Shown here: one piece after another, positions 48,995 through 58,069 of the stretch
Position numbering within the stretch: position 1 is the first letter of the stretch
How the letters are laid out: every line of letters begins with the position of its first letter
From: Pyropia yezoensis
Lineage: Eukaryota > Rhodophyta > Bangiophyceae > Bangiales > Bangiaceae
Assembly: GCA_009829735.1 (NCBI GenBank)
Contig: CM020620.1
Span: forward strand, 558,001-622,000
Direction: 5' to 3'
Length of the DNA stretch: 64,000 bases
The notes under the pieces: model-generated
Seen by the model: only the letters and a program-made list of their open reading frames with translations
What the model was told of the DNA's origin: nothing
Database searches by the model: none
Made by a program: the position numbers and the translations under genes

Positions 48995-51223
48995 GCCCCC
49001 CCGCCGCCGGCAGCCGCCGCCCGTCGGCGGCGTCGTCTCTCTCTTTTAGGCGGCTCCTGGGCTCTTTGGTCGCCGCCCCTTTGCGGCAAGCAGCTCCCCA
49101 ATCTCGCCGGCCCGGTCGTTTTGTGTGGGGCCGCACCCATCTACGTTTGGCGCCGCCCGCCTGCCACCGGCGGTCGCCTGCAGCCGGCGGGGCCTTATAC
49201 CTGGTTTGGGCGGCGCCTGTGCTTTCTGGGCGCCGCCCCCCCGCCGCCGGCAGACGCCTGCAGCCGGCGGCATCATCTGCCCTTTTTGGGCGGCGCCAGT
49301 GTTTCTTGGACGCCGCTTCCCCGCCGCCCGTAGCCCCCCCCTGTCGGCGGCACGGCCTTCCTGTAGGAGGCGGCGCCCATCTGCGTTTGGCGCCGCCCCC
49401 CCGCCCCCGGCCGTTGCCTGCTGCCGGCAGCATCGTCTGCCTCTTTTGGACGGCGCCTGTGATTTTCCGGCGCCGCCCCCCCGCCGCCAGCAGCCTCCCC
49501 CTCTCTGCAGCACGGTCTGCCTGTGGGGGACTGTGCCAATGTACGCCTGGCGCCGCCCCCCCGCCGCCGGCAGCCGCCTGCAGCCGGCGGCACGGTCTGC
49601 CTTTTTTGGTCGGCGCCTGTGTTTTTTGGGCGCCGCTTCCCCGCCGCCGGCTGTTCCCCCCTGTCAGGGCACGGGCTGTCTCTCGAAGGCGGCGCCCATC
49701 TACGTTTGGCGCCGCCCTCCAGCCGCCGGAACCCGCCTGCTGCCGGCGGTGTCGTCGCTCTCTTTTAGGCGGCGCCTGTGCTTTTCGGGCGCCGCCCCCC
49801 CGCGGCCAGCAGCCCCCCCCCTGCCCGCGGCACAGTCTTCTTGTTGGAGGCGGCGCCCAAACAGGTTTGGCGCCGCCCTCCCGCCACCGGCAGCCGCCCC
49901 CAGTCGGCGGCGCGGTCTCTCTCTCTTTTGGGCAGCTCCTGGGATTTTTCGGTCGCCGCGCCCCCGCCGCCAGAGGCCGCCCCTCTGGCGGCGGCCCAGT
50001 CTTTCTGTGGGGGGCAGTGCCTATGTACGTTTGGCGCCGCCCTTCCGCCGCCGGCAGCCGCGTGCTGCCGGCGGCGCAGTCTCCCTCTTTTGGGCGGCGC
50101 CTGTGGATCTTGGGCGCCGCCCCCCCGCCTCCGGCCGCCGCCTGCAACCGGCGGCATCGTTTGCCTTTTTTGGGCGGGGCCTGCGTTTTTTGGGCGCCGC
50201 TTCCCCGCCGCCGGCTGTGCCTCCCTGTCGGCGGCACGGGCTGTCTCTCGAAGGCGGCGCCCATCTTCGTTTGGCGCCGCCCCCCAGCCGCCGGCACCCG
50301 CCTGCTGCCGGCGGCACCGATTGCGTTTTTAGGTCGGCGCCTGTATTCTTTGGGCGCCGCCCCACCGCCGCGAGCAGCCCCCCCCTGTAGGCGGCACGAT
50401 CTTCCTGCGGGTGACGGTGCCCATCTACGCTTGGCGCCGCCCCCCCGCCGTCGGCAGCCGCCTGCTGCCGGCGGCACCGTTTGCGTTTTTTGGTCGGCGC
50501 CTGTGTTTTTTGGGCGCCGCCCCCCCGCCGCCGGCGGCCCCGTCCTGTTGGTGGCGCGGTTTTTCTGTGGGGGGCGGTGCCCATCTACGCTTGGCGCCGC
50601 CCCCCCGCCGCGGGCAGCCGCTTGCTGGCGGCGGCTTCGTCTGCCTTTTTTTGGCGGCGCCTGTGCTTTTTGGGCTCCGCCCCACCGCCGCCCGCAGCCC
50701 CCCCCTGTCGGCGGCCCGGTCTTTTTGCGGGGGGCCGCGCCAATGTACGTTTGGCGCCGCCCCCACGCCACCGGCAGCCGCTTCCCGTCCGCGGCGCGGT
50801 CTCTCTCTTCTGGGCGGCTCCTGGGCTTTTTCAATCGCCGCGCCCCCGCCGCCAGAGGCCGCCTCTTTGGCGGCGGCCCAGTCTTTCTGTGGGGGGCAGT
50901 GCCTATCTACGTTTGGCGCCGCCCCCCCGCCGCAGGCAGCCGCCTGCTGCCGGCGGCATCGTCGGCGTCTTGTGGGCGACGCCTGTGCTCTCTTGGCGCC
51001 GCCCCCCCGCCGCCAGCAGCCCCCCCCTGTCGGCGGCACGGTCTTACGGTTTCGGGCGGCGCCCATCTACGTCTGGGGCCGCTCCCCTGCCGCCGGCAGC
51101 GGCCTGCAGCCGGCGGGGCCGTCTCTCTCTTTTGGGCGGCGCCTGTGTTTTTTGGGCGCCGCCCCCTCGCCGCCGGCAGCCCCTTCCTGTTGGTGGCGCG
51201 GTCTTCCTGTAGAGGGCGGTGCC
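48995..51223. repeat. About 160-bp hairpin satellite, middle block
   Basis: About 14 units with spacing from 154 to 169 bp, read from recurrences of (A/C)ATCTACG(C/T)TTGGCGCCGCC near 50426, 50586, 50742, 50911 and 51065. Every unit can form a 10-bp GGGCGGCGCC hairpin with a T-rich loop and a 9-bp GCCGGCAGC hairpin. Long ORFs on both strands, up to 916 codons, are by-products. Confidence 0.9.
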
Positions 51224-51692
51224 TGTGGCTAGAACCACTTGCACACACGGCACCCAAGTTGGGGCGGTGTACAAGGGCTGCCTCCCGTGTCGGGGGAACC
51301 GGAAGAAGTGCAAGTCGCACACACTCTGTCCCTGTTGTGGGGCAAACCCCCCACGGACAAACAAGAGGATGGTGTGTGGTCCTACAGTTTCTTGGTCGGG
51401 ACGGGGACGCAGGGCCAAGCCCCGCTGTCCCTCCCCTTATCCCCCCAGGGTCCCCTCAGAATCTCGCCACTCAGAATCTCCCACCCCGGCACCTGCCCAC
51501 CGGGCCACACGAAAATTCAAGACGATAAATGCAGAAAACCCTCAAATCCAAGTTGGGTTTACTGCTAAGCTAACTATCCCAAACTTAGGGAATATGGACC
51601 CAAATGCAGGGGGAGGAACGGATCAGGCTAGTGGCCTGCCGCCCCTTGCATCGCACGTGTTGCCCCCCTACCTGGGGGTCAATACTGCCACA
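51224..51692 (-). repeat. 3' LTR of element 2
   Basis: Direct repeat of 60132-60599 with about eight differences. Contains CCCAA-G-TTGGG (51252-51262) and CCAA-G-TTGG (51549-51557), the inverted motif found all over this element. Confidence 0.93.
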
Positions 51693-51707
51693 CTCCCCTC
51701 TCCTCAG
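51693..51707 (-). other. Polypurine tract of element 2
   Basis: On the - strand CTGAGGAGAGGGGAG directly before the 3' LTR. Confidence 0.65.
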
Positions 51708-52007
51708 TTTCGACCGACCCGGTCGGCCCTGTGAGGGGGTGCGTAAACGCACGTCTCGGCGTTGGGGGCGCGACTTGCTGTCCCCCATCGAGTACGTAAC
51801 ACGGATGTGGAGGCGGTCACGTTGACCGCCCCTCTTCTCAAGCTTGCCCACTCGGCAGCTTGCTCTCCTCAGTTCACACTTCACCATCACCACCACCTCC
51901 CCTTCACCCTCCACTCGGCCGCCCCACGCTGGGGAGGCCACCCGTATACCCACGATCCGAGTCCCCCTCAACTCGAGGCGGGTCTCGTGCCGCGGTAGCC
52001 AGAGCGT

Positions 52008-52028
52008 CTCTCCCCAACTTGGGGAGAG
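52008..52028. promoter_or_regulatory. 10-bp inverted repeat just before the antisense ORF start of element 2
   Basis: CTCTCCCCAA-C-TTGGGGAGAG, a perfect stem around a single base, ending 2 bp before the ATG at 52031. In the mRNA this would be a strong leader hairpin; in DNA it would suit a dimeric binding protein. Either role is inferred. Confidence 0.5.
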
Positions 52029-52030
52029 CC

Positions 52031-53974
52031 ATGGCGACCCCGGGAGTGGAGACGGACTCTCTAGATGAGCGTATGGAGGACACCACCTACGGTGCAGCAC
52101 CCGCCGGGACTTCCGGCGGGGGCTCCGCGATCGCTCCGGGGGATGGGACTCCCGCGTCACCCGGCTTTGGGTTAACGGCGGGGTCTCCCCCGGAGGCGGG
52201 ACAAGTTGTCCCGCGTGAGGCCTTGGGGCGGTGGTTTTACCCCGCTTGGCCTCTCTATGAGGAGGGGTTGACTGTTCTTCGCTGTGGCCGACTTGGCGCA
52301 GCGATGGGTCGGGTATGGGACCGCCTACGGGAGAAGTATCCCCGTAGGGTCGGGTTCCCTGCCGGCTTCAGGACGGACCAGTTTGCCTTCCTGGACGATG
52401 AGGAGGTTGAGGACGTTCAGCGTGCCAAGGCCATGGTGGACCGCGGGGGAACTATCCCGGGTCCCGGCGACTTGCCGACCTTTACTTGGGACGCGGTGGC
52501 AACTCGCCCCCCGTACCTCCACGAGGCCGATCCGCACACTCATCACTTTGATGTGCGGATGGAGAAAGACTTCCGGCGAGGTCCCTACTTGGTGACCTCG
52601 GCTCAACTTGAGTTTCCTCAACAGTCTGCTGCCAGTAAGGAGCAGTACTATCCGAAGAAGCCCGAGTGGTGGCCTCAAGTTGAGGTCCCCTACGGGCTCC
52701 CGGCGTTGCTGCCACTGTTGCTTGACCACTTCGGCTCCGTCATGTTGACGGCTGGCCCTGATCACCTGGTGTGGGCCATGTTGGCCACCCAGTGGCTCCT
52801 CGAGGTCATGTCGACCTGGGTGTCTTTTGTTCAGCGGCGGGGGATGCTCTGGCATCTCCCCCTCCGGCTCATCCAAGGTTTGGAACAGCTCACCCCTCAG
52901 CTAGTTGCTGAGGGGTGCTCGTCAGGACAACTCACTGTACTTGAGGAGATGCTCCGGCTCCATAAGTTCATCGAGTGGGAGAGCATTGAGCACAAGTTGC
53001 GCCGCCCCACTCGTGGGCCCAAGGACGATGGCGCACTTCGCCAGTTCGTGTGGGTCGCTCGTGAACTTCACGACGGCCGTGTGGTCCTACGAGAGGGGTT
53101 GGGCATCGGGGACTACCCGTATGCCCCGGGGGTGGATCGCCACACTGCGCCACCCCCGGACAAGCCCATAGTTATGGCTGTGCCCTCATATGATGACCAT
53201 ATGACTCAACCTACTGCGGGGGCCCCAAGTCGGGGTCGCAGTTATACCCGGGTACCGCCACCTCGGCGTGCCCCTCCGCTTCCTCCTGTTCCTTTCCAGC
53301 CTCACGGGAACATTCCGATCAGCGTGGCCGTGGAGTCATCCACCCCGGTGTCCCCCAACTTGGGGGCCACCCTCCTGACGGTATACCCCAAGTTGGTGTT
53401 ACCGCCCACGCCTCTAACCTCAGAGATGATGATCACCACGTTGGTGCGCACCATTTCCTGGTTGGCCGCGTCGACCGCAACCCTCCAAAGTTCCGAGACT
53501 CCTCAACTTGAGGAGCGCGTTCGTACTGCAGTGGCGACCGCGAGTTACGAGTCGGTGGCGGAGTTTATGACAGCCGAGATGGCTCGCATTGGGGCTATTA
53601 TGCCCCAGCCAGCCCCATTTAGGCGTGGCAAACGTCGCGCGAGCCGGGCATACTCGCCTCCTCGCCGTCGTCGCCGACACTCGCAGCGCTCTCCCTCCGT
53701 GTCGGAAGACGAGTTGTCTTACTCCGTTTCGGAGTCCTCTACCCCGTCGGAGACGGAGTCTGTCCAGCGTCTGCGTCGCAAACTTGCGCGCAAGACCAGG
53801 CAGAAGAGTAGCCACGGTCGGCGCCACTTGCGCGACCGTGAAGGGCGCGACGGTTCCGACTTGGAGCCGCCGCCCCTTCCAACGAGTGGAGACCGTTATC
53901 GGCGTGGGTCTCGCCGCTCGCCTCCACGTGAGGGCGAGGGCCGTGGAGTGGGAGAGTCTAGCATGCGTGCCTAG
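52031..53974 (+). CDS. Antisense ORF of element 2 (aORF2), unknown function
   Basis: 647 residues from the ATG at 52031 (GCCATGG context), opposite to gag-pol, between integrase and the 3' LTR, ending 111 bp before the pol stop. The frame is open further upstream only to a TTG. After about 50 Gly/Pro-rich residues comes an ordered part: GRWFYPAWPLYEEGLTVL, PYLHEADPHTHHFDVRMEKD, EQYYPKKPEWWPQVEVPYG, LLPLLLDHFGSVMLTAGPDH, STWVSFVQRRGMLWHLPL, LEEMLRLHKFIEWES. The C-terminus is basic and RS-rich (RRGKRRASRAYSPPRRRRRH), suggesting nucleic-acid binding or nuclear localisation. The YYP..P...PY and R.G.L.HLP...LE..L..H....W patches also occur in aORF1. No transmembrane segment. Function unknown. Confidence 0.78.
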   Translation: MATPGVETDSLDERMEDTTYGAAPAGTSGGGSAIAPGDGTPASPGFGLTAGSPPEAGQVVPREALGRWFYPAWPLYEEGLTVLRCGRLGAAMGRVWDRLREKYPRRVGFPAGFRTDQFAFLDDEEVEDVQRAKAMVDRGGTIPGPGDLPTFTWDAVATRPPYLHEADPHTHHFDVRMEKDFRRGPYLVTSAQLEFPQQSAASKEQYYPKKPEWWPQVEVPYGLPALLPLLLDHFGSVMLTAGPDHLVWAMLATQWLLEVMSTWVSFVQRRGMLWHLPLRLIQGLEQLTPQLVAEGCSSGQLTVLEEMLRLHKFIEWESIEHKLRRPTRGPKDDGALRQFVWVARELHDGRVVLREGLGIGDYPYAPGVDRHTAPPPDKPIVMAVPSYDDHMTQPTAGAPSRGRSYTRVPPPRRAPPLPPVPFQPHGNIPISVAVESSTPVSPNLGATLLTVYPKLVLPPTPLTSEMMITTLVRTISWLAASTATLQSSETPQLEERVRTAVATASYESVAEFMTAEMARIGAIMPQPAPFRRGKRRASRAYSPPRRRRRHSQRSPSVSEDELSYSVSESSTPSETESVQRLRRKLARKTRQKSSHGRRHLRDREGRDGSDLEPPPLPTSGDRYRRGSRRSPPREGEGRGVGESSMRA

Positions 53975-54085
53975 TTGGCAGCTGCCTTTGTTGTGAGAGT
54001 GTGCAGATTAGGGCTGTAGTTAAAAGCCACTCTGCGTACCACTTCGACTTGAAGCACTCTCTTGGCACTGTTGCTCGGCCTTCCC

Positions 54086-57000
54086 TCACGTTGAGGGAGG
54101 GCTGTTACGGTCTATCTCATTCCGGGCACAGTACGCCCGGACCTTCTCAGCGGGAAGGTCCTCCACATACTCCCACGTATCGTCCTTGGCTTTGTAGCCA
54201 AACCAACGCACCCTCAACATGAGGCGGTCAGTTTCTTCATCCCATCCGTGGTTGATGAACTTATCGAACACGTACTCCTGCGGGCCCTGTTTGGCTGCAG
54301 GCAGTGAGGGGAGGCGCCACGCTTCCAAAGCACGCGCCCAAGCTGGGTCGCCTGCAGCCGGTGGTGCAACTTTGACCACGTCCTGTCCGTTCACTGTGCG
54401 GACCCCATCGTCACTTTCGATGGTGAAGCGCCGCCCATCAGTATGAAGGACCTGGTACGGCCCCTTCGTCTGGAATACCAGCTTACCCCCAGTTGGGGTG
54501 TGCGAGTGTACCAGCACCCAGTCACCCTGCTCGGCGACGTGCTTAGCATTGCGCACCTTTTTGTCAAAGGTACGCTTGTAGCGCTTTTGTGCTTTGTCGA
54601 TCTCAGCCCTGACTTTAGGGATGAGGTTTTCAAGCCTAGCAGCGAACTCCGCCTTACTCTCAGTACGAGTAGGCGTACTGCCACCATCCTCCCTAGTTGG
54701 GAGCGACCGCCGCACAGCAATGGACCGCACACGACGGGGGGTCACAAAAGCGAGGGGTACTTCCCCGCTAGATGAGTGAACCTGCGAATTGTAGGCGGTA
54801 GTAAGAATAGAAATGTATTGGTCCCACGTCTTCACGTGCTCACTCACATAGTGGCGCAGCTGCCTAACAATAGTTTTGTTGAAGCGCTCCACCTGCCCAT
54901 TAGTTTGTGGGTGGTAGGGGGTGGCATAGTTTGCCTTAACCCCCAACATATCCAGCACTCCCTGAAACAGTACAGACGCAAATTGCGGTCCATTGTCCGA
55001 TAGTGTACTATCCGGGATGCCATACGCGGCAACCCAGTGATCTAGGAAGGCTGACACGACCGACATGGCCGTGATCTCTGCCAGTGGGATCGCTCGCGTA
55101 AGTTTCGTGAAGCGGTCACAGATGACCAGGAGGTACTGGTTGCCCTCCTCGGTCACTGGCAGTGGCCCAAGGATGTCCATCGCCAACGCGGCGAAGGGCT
55201 CCTTGGCCGGGAACAATAGCATAGCCGTACTAGGCCGCCGTATCATCAGACGGTTCTGTGCACAACTTGTGCAGGCAGCCACCCAACTGTAGATGTCCAC
55301 CACCATGGACGGCCAGTAGTACCTGGTCCTCAGGGTCTGGTACAGTTTACTAGACCCCAGGTGTCCACCTGTGGGAGCGTTGTGCTCCCTCTCAAGGATA
55401 CTGTCCTTGAGGGATGCGGGGACGACAAGTTGTTCAGCCCCTTGGAATACCCCCCTCCTCATGAGAAGGCCATCGTCTCCCAGAAAGAAACGCGTCTCCA
55501 CCACTGTATCCAGTGTATCCCTCGGCGACTTGCAGAAGGGATCCTCGGCCTGGGCCTTCACCACCTCGTCCAGGGACAGGGGCAAGTACTTCTTGTTCCC
55601 TGGCGCGTCGGGGTTCAACGCCTGACCCGAGCGCGTGACTACCCCCACGATGGGGATGTCCTCATCGACTGGGTTAGTGTCCAGCCCCTCGGTAGGTACC
55701 CGAGAGAGGCCGTCGGCAAGGGCATGTTGCCTGCCAGGTCGGTACTCAATGTCAAAGTTGAAGGGTGCCAGTCGCACCCTCCACCGATTGAGACGAGTGT
55801 TCGTACAGTCCGTCTTAAAGATGAACTGCAACGCGCGGTGGTCACAGCGGATGAGGAACTTCTCACCCTCTAGGTAGTGACGAAGTGACGTCACCGCCCA
55901 CACCACTGCGAGTCCTTCCAACTCGGTGACCCCGTAGTTCTTCTCGGTCGAGTTCAGCCCCTTACTGAAGTATCCCACCGGCAAGTACTCCTTGTCCGGC
56001 TGCTGCTGAAGCAACACACAACCAAGTTGGTCGTAGCTAGCGTCCACATCCAGGATGTAGTGGCCTCCCAACCTGGAAATAGCCAGGATGGGGGGCTTCA
56101 GCAGAAGGTCCCGAAGAGTCTCAAATGATTCCTGCTCCACCCGACTTGGGGGAGGCAGGTTCTTCGGTAGCGTTGAGCTCACTAGCTCATTCAACGGCTT
56201 CGCCACCTTGGCGAAGCCCTTGGTGAAACGTCGGTACACGTTACACATCCCGAGGAAGCTCCTCATCTGGGTCTGGGTCTGGGGGTACTGAGCCTTACGA
56301 ATGGCCCTCAAGTTCTTCTCGTTAACACTGAGACGCCCCGGACGGACAACATGTCCCACGTACTCCACCTCTTGAGTGAAGAGGTGGCACTTACTCGCCT
56401 TCAGTGACTTACCGGCGTCAGCAAGTAGCTTGAACACCTGGCCAAGATGGCCAATGTGTTCCTCCGGACTTTGGGAGAACACAATGATATCGTCTAGGTA
56501 CACAAGACAGATCTGCCACCGTACTCCGGCCAGAATCATGTCCATAGCGCGCGGGAAAGTTGCCGGCGCGTTGCACAGTCCAAACGGTAGGCGCTTGCAC
56601 TGGTAGGTACCACAGTGACAGGTAAAGGTAGTTTTATGCCTGTCTTCCGGGGCAATGGGAATTTGCCAATACCCCGCGTTACAGTCCAGGGTATAGAACA
56701 CGTTTGCCTCCCCCAGAGAGTCCAGACAGTCGTCCATCCTAGGTAGGGGATAACTGTCCTTCACCGTGCTCTCGTTGAGCTTACGGTACTCGATACAAAA
56801 CCGTGGGGTCCCATCAACTTTGGGGACGATAACCACCGGACTCGCCCACTCGGCGTTGCTGGCCTCGATCACATCGAGGGCCTCCATGCGAGCAACTTGC
56901 TCCTTAACGAGGGCCCTTGAACGAGGTCCTCCCCTATACGGTTGTTGGCGTATAGGGGGTGCACCGGGCTTCAACTCGATCCGGTGTTGGGTGGCTCTCA

Positions 57001-58069
57001 TGAGTCCCAATTGACCATCCCAGAACTTGTGATATTGGTCCAAGAGGCGTTCAACTTGAACCCTCAACCTGGGGGGGACACCCTCCATGTTCACATGGGG
57101 CCGAGGAGAGGCGGCCGACTTGGCTTGATGCTTCTCCTTTCCGGACTTCGGGTCGCTACTTGCGCCCGCGTTGAGGGTGACCGCTACTACCGGTCCCTCG
57201 TGTTGGTCCATATAGCCGAACTTGGCTCCCGACTTGAAGTACTGGGGCGACGAGCTCAGGTTCATCACCTGTATCCTCCACGGGACTCCGGCTTTGGAGT
57301 CCATCGTGCCAAGGGCAACATGCACTTGGTGCTTGCGAGCAAGACGGGGGTGAGGGTGCACCAACCCGTTCCCCGTATAATCAGTTACAACGTCAACGTG
57401 CGCCACCGAGTTGGGGGGCAACGTGACTTTACGGGCTAGACGCAGGGTAGCAGTAAACCCTTCCCTCACAGAGCAAACAGGCTTCGATTGTGAAACTGTC
57501 ACAGGAGCCACAGACTTTCCCTCACCAAGGATGGGGATAGTCTCCCCATTCATCAACTTGACCCAGTACTCAGGGCCACAAATCAAAGGCACTTGTGTAA
57601 CAACATAAGGGGTACCCAGAAGCAGGGGTACCGATATATTCTCAACTACACCATAGGTCACGTCGACCTCATGGGTCCCCAACCTAGTTGGTAGGGTCAC
57701 GGCACCAACGATGGGCAGTACCCCACCATTGATGTCAATCATATGGTCAGCTTTGGACCTCCAGCGTTGGAGCTTCACCTCCTTTGGTAATAGCGACTTG
57801 CGTATCAAGGAGGCTCCTGACCCGGTATCAAGTACGATACGGGCACAACAGGCGCGGCCGGGGGCAAGTTGCACCCGTCCAGCCACCTGGAAGTTCTCAC
57901 CCGTCAGCACCGCGATGACCCGACGTGGGTTTACGTTCTTGGGGAGTCCTACCCGAGGTGGGCGGACTCCCTTAGGTCGCCGCAGTATCCGGCACGGTTG
58001 ATTCGTCCTCCTGGCCCACTTGGCCGAGGCTGCCGTTGTGAGCTTCGGACGACCAGCCCCAACGGTCAT
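54086..58069 (-). CDS. pol: Pol polyprotein of element 2 (protease, RT, RNase H, integrase, chromodomain)
   Basis: 1327 residues. The ATG at 58069 overlaps the gag stop as ATGA, a layout that suits termination-reinitiation. Protease: ARIVLDTGSGASLIRKSLLP, Asp81. RT: CIEYRKLNESTVKDSYPLPR, RLPFGLCNAPATFPRAMD, YLDD at 524-527. RNase H: YILDVDASYDQLGCVLL, GVTELEGLAVVWAV, RCDHRALQ. Integrase: GGHLGSSKLYQ...CTSCAQN, ALAMDILGPLPVTEEGNQYL, TLSDNGPQFAS, HPQTNGQVERFNK, so the DDE residues are present. C-terminus: EYVFDKFINHGWD...RLMLRVRWFGYK, DDTWEYVEDLP, a divergent chromodomain. No stop within. It resembles element 1 pol closely in integrase (EEGN.Y.LV..DRFTKL.RA). Confidence 0.95.
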   Translation of the reverse strand: MTVGAGRPKLTTAASAKWARRTNQPCRILRRPKGVRPPRVGLPKNVNPRRVIAVLTGENFQVAGRVQLAPGRACCARIVLDTGSGASLIRKSLLPKEVKLQRWRSKADHMIDINGGVLPIVGAVTLPTRLGTHEVDVTYGVVENISVPLLLGTPYVVTQVPLICGPEYWVKLMNGETIPILGEGKSVAPVTVSQSKPVCSVREGFTATLRLARKVTLPPNSVAHVDVVTDYTGNGLVHPHPRLARKHQVHVALGTMDSKAGVPWRIQVMNLSSSPQYFKSGAKFGYMDQHEGPVVAVTLNAGASSDPKSGKEKHQAKSAASPRPHVNMEGVPPRLRVQVERLLDQYHKFWDGQLGLMRATQHRIELKPGAPPIRQQPYRGGPRSRALVKEQVARMEALDVIEASNAEWASPVVIVPKVDGTPRFCIEYRKLNESTVKDSYPLPRMDDCLDSLGEANVFYTLDCNAGYWQIPIAPEDRHKTTFTCHCGTYQCKRLPFGLCNAPATFPRAMDMILAGVRWQICLVYLDDIIVFSQSPEEHIGHLGQVFKLLADAGKSLKASKCHLFTQEVEYVGHVVRPGRLSVNEKNLRAIRKAQYPQTQTQMRSFLGMCNVYRRFTKGFAKVAKPLNELVSSTLPKNLPPPSRVEQESFETLRDLLLKPPILAISRLGGHYILDVDASYDQLGCVLLQQQPDKEYLPVGYFSKGLNSTEKNYGVTELEGLAVVWAVTSLRHYLEGEKFLIRCDHRALQFIFKTDCTNTRLNRWRVRLAPFNFDIEYRPGRQHALADGLSRVPTEGLDTNPVDEDIPIVGVVTRSGQALNPDAPGNKKYLPLSLDEVVKAQAEDPFCKSPRDTLDTVVETRFFLGDDGLLMRRGVFQGAEQLVVPASLKDSILEREHNAPTGGHLGSSKLYQTLRTRYYWPSMVVDIYSWVAACTSCAQNRLMIRRPSTAMLLFPAKEPFAALAMDILGPLPVTEEGNQYLLVICDRFTKLTRAIPLAEITAMSVVSAFLDHWVAAYGIPDSTLSDNGPQFASVLFQGVLDMLGVKANYATPYHPQTNGQVERFNKTIVRQLRHYVSEHVKTWDQYISILTTAYNSQVHSSSGEVPLAFVTPRRVRSIAVRRSLPTREDGGSTPTRTESKAEFAARLENLIPKVRAEIDKAQKRYKRTFDKKVRNAKHVAEQGDWVLVHSHTPTGGKLVFQTKGPYQVLHTDGRRFTIESDDGVRTVNGQDVVKVAPPAAGDPAWARALEAWRLPSLPAAKQGPQEYVFDKFINHGWDEETDRLMLRVRWFGYKAKDDTWEYVEDLPAEKVRAYCARNEIDRNSPPST

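Noticed and set aside
48778..51528. Open frame of 916 codons on the + strand, and several of 200-700 codons on both strands near 48831-50834 and 61134-63212
   Set aside because: They run through the 160-bp satellite and into the LTR of element 2. GC-rich sequence lacks stops in every frame, and the peptides are just translated hairpin repeats.
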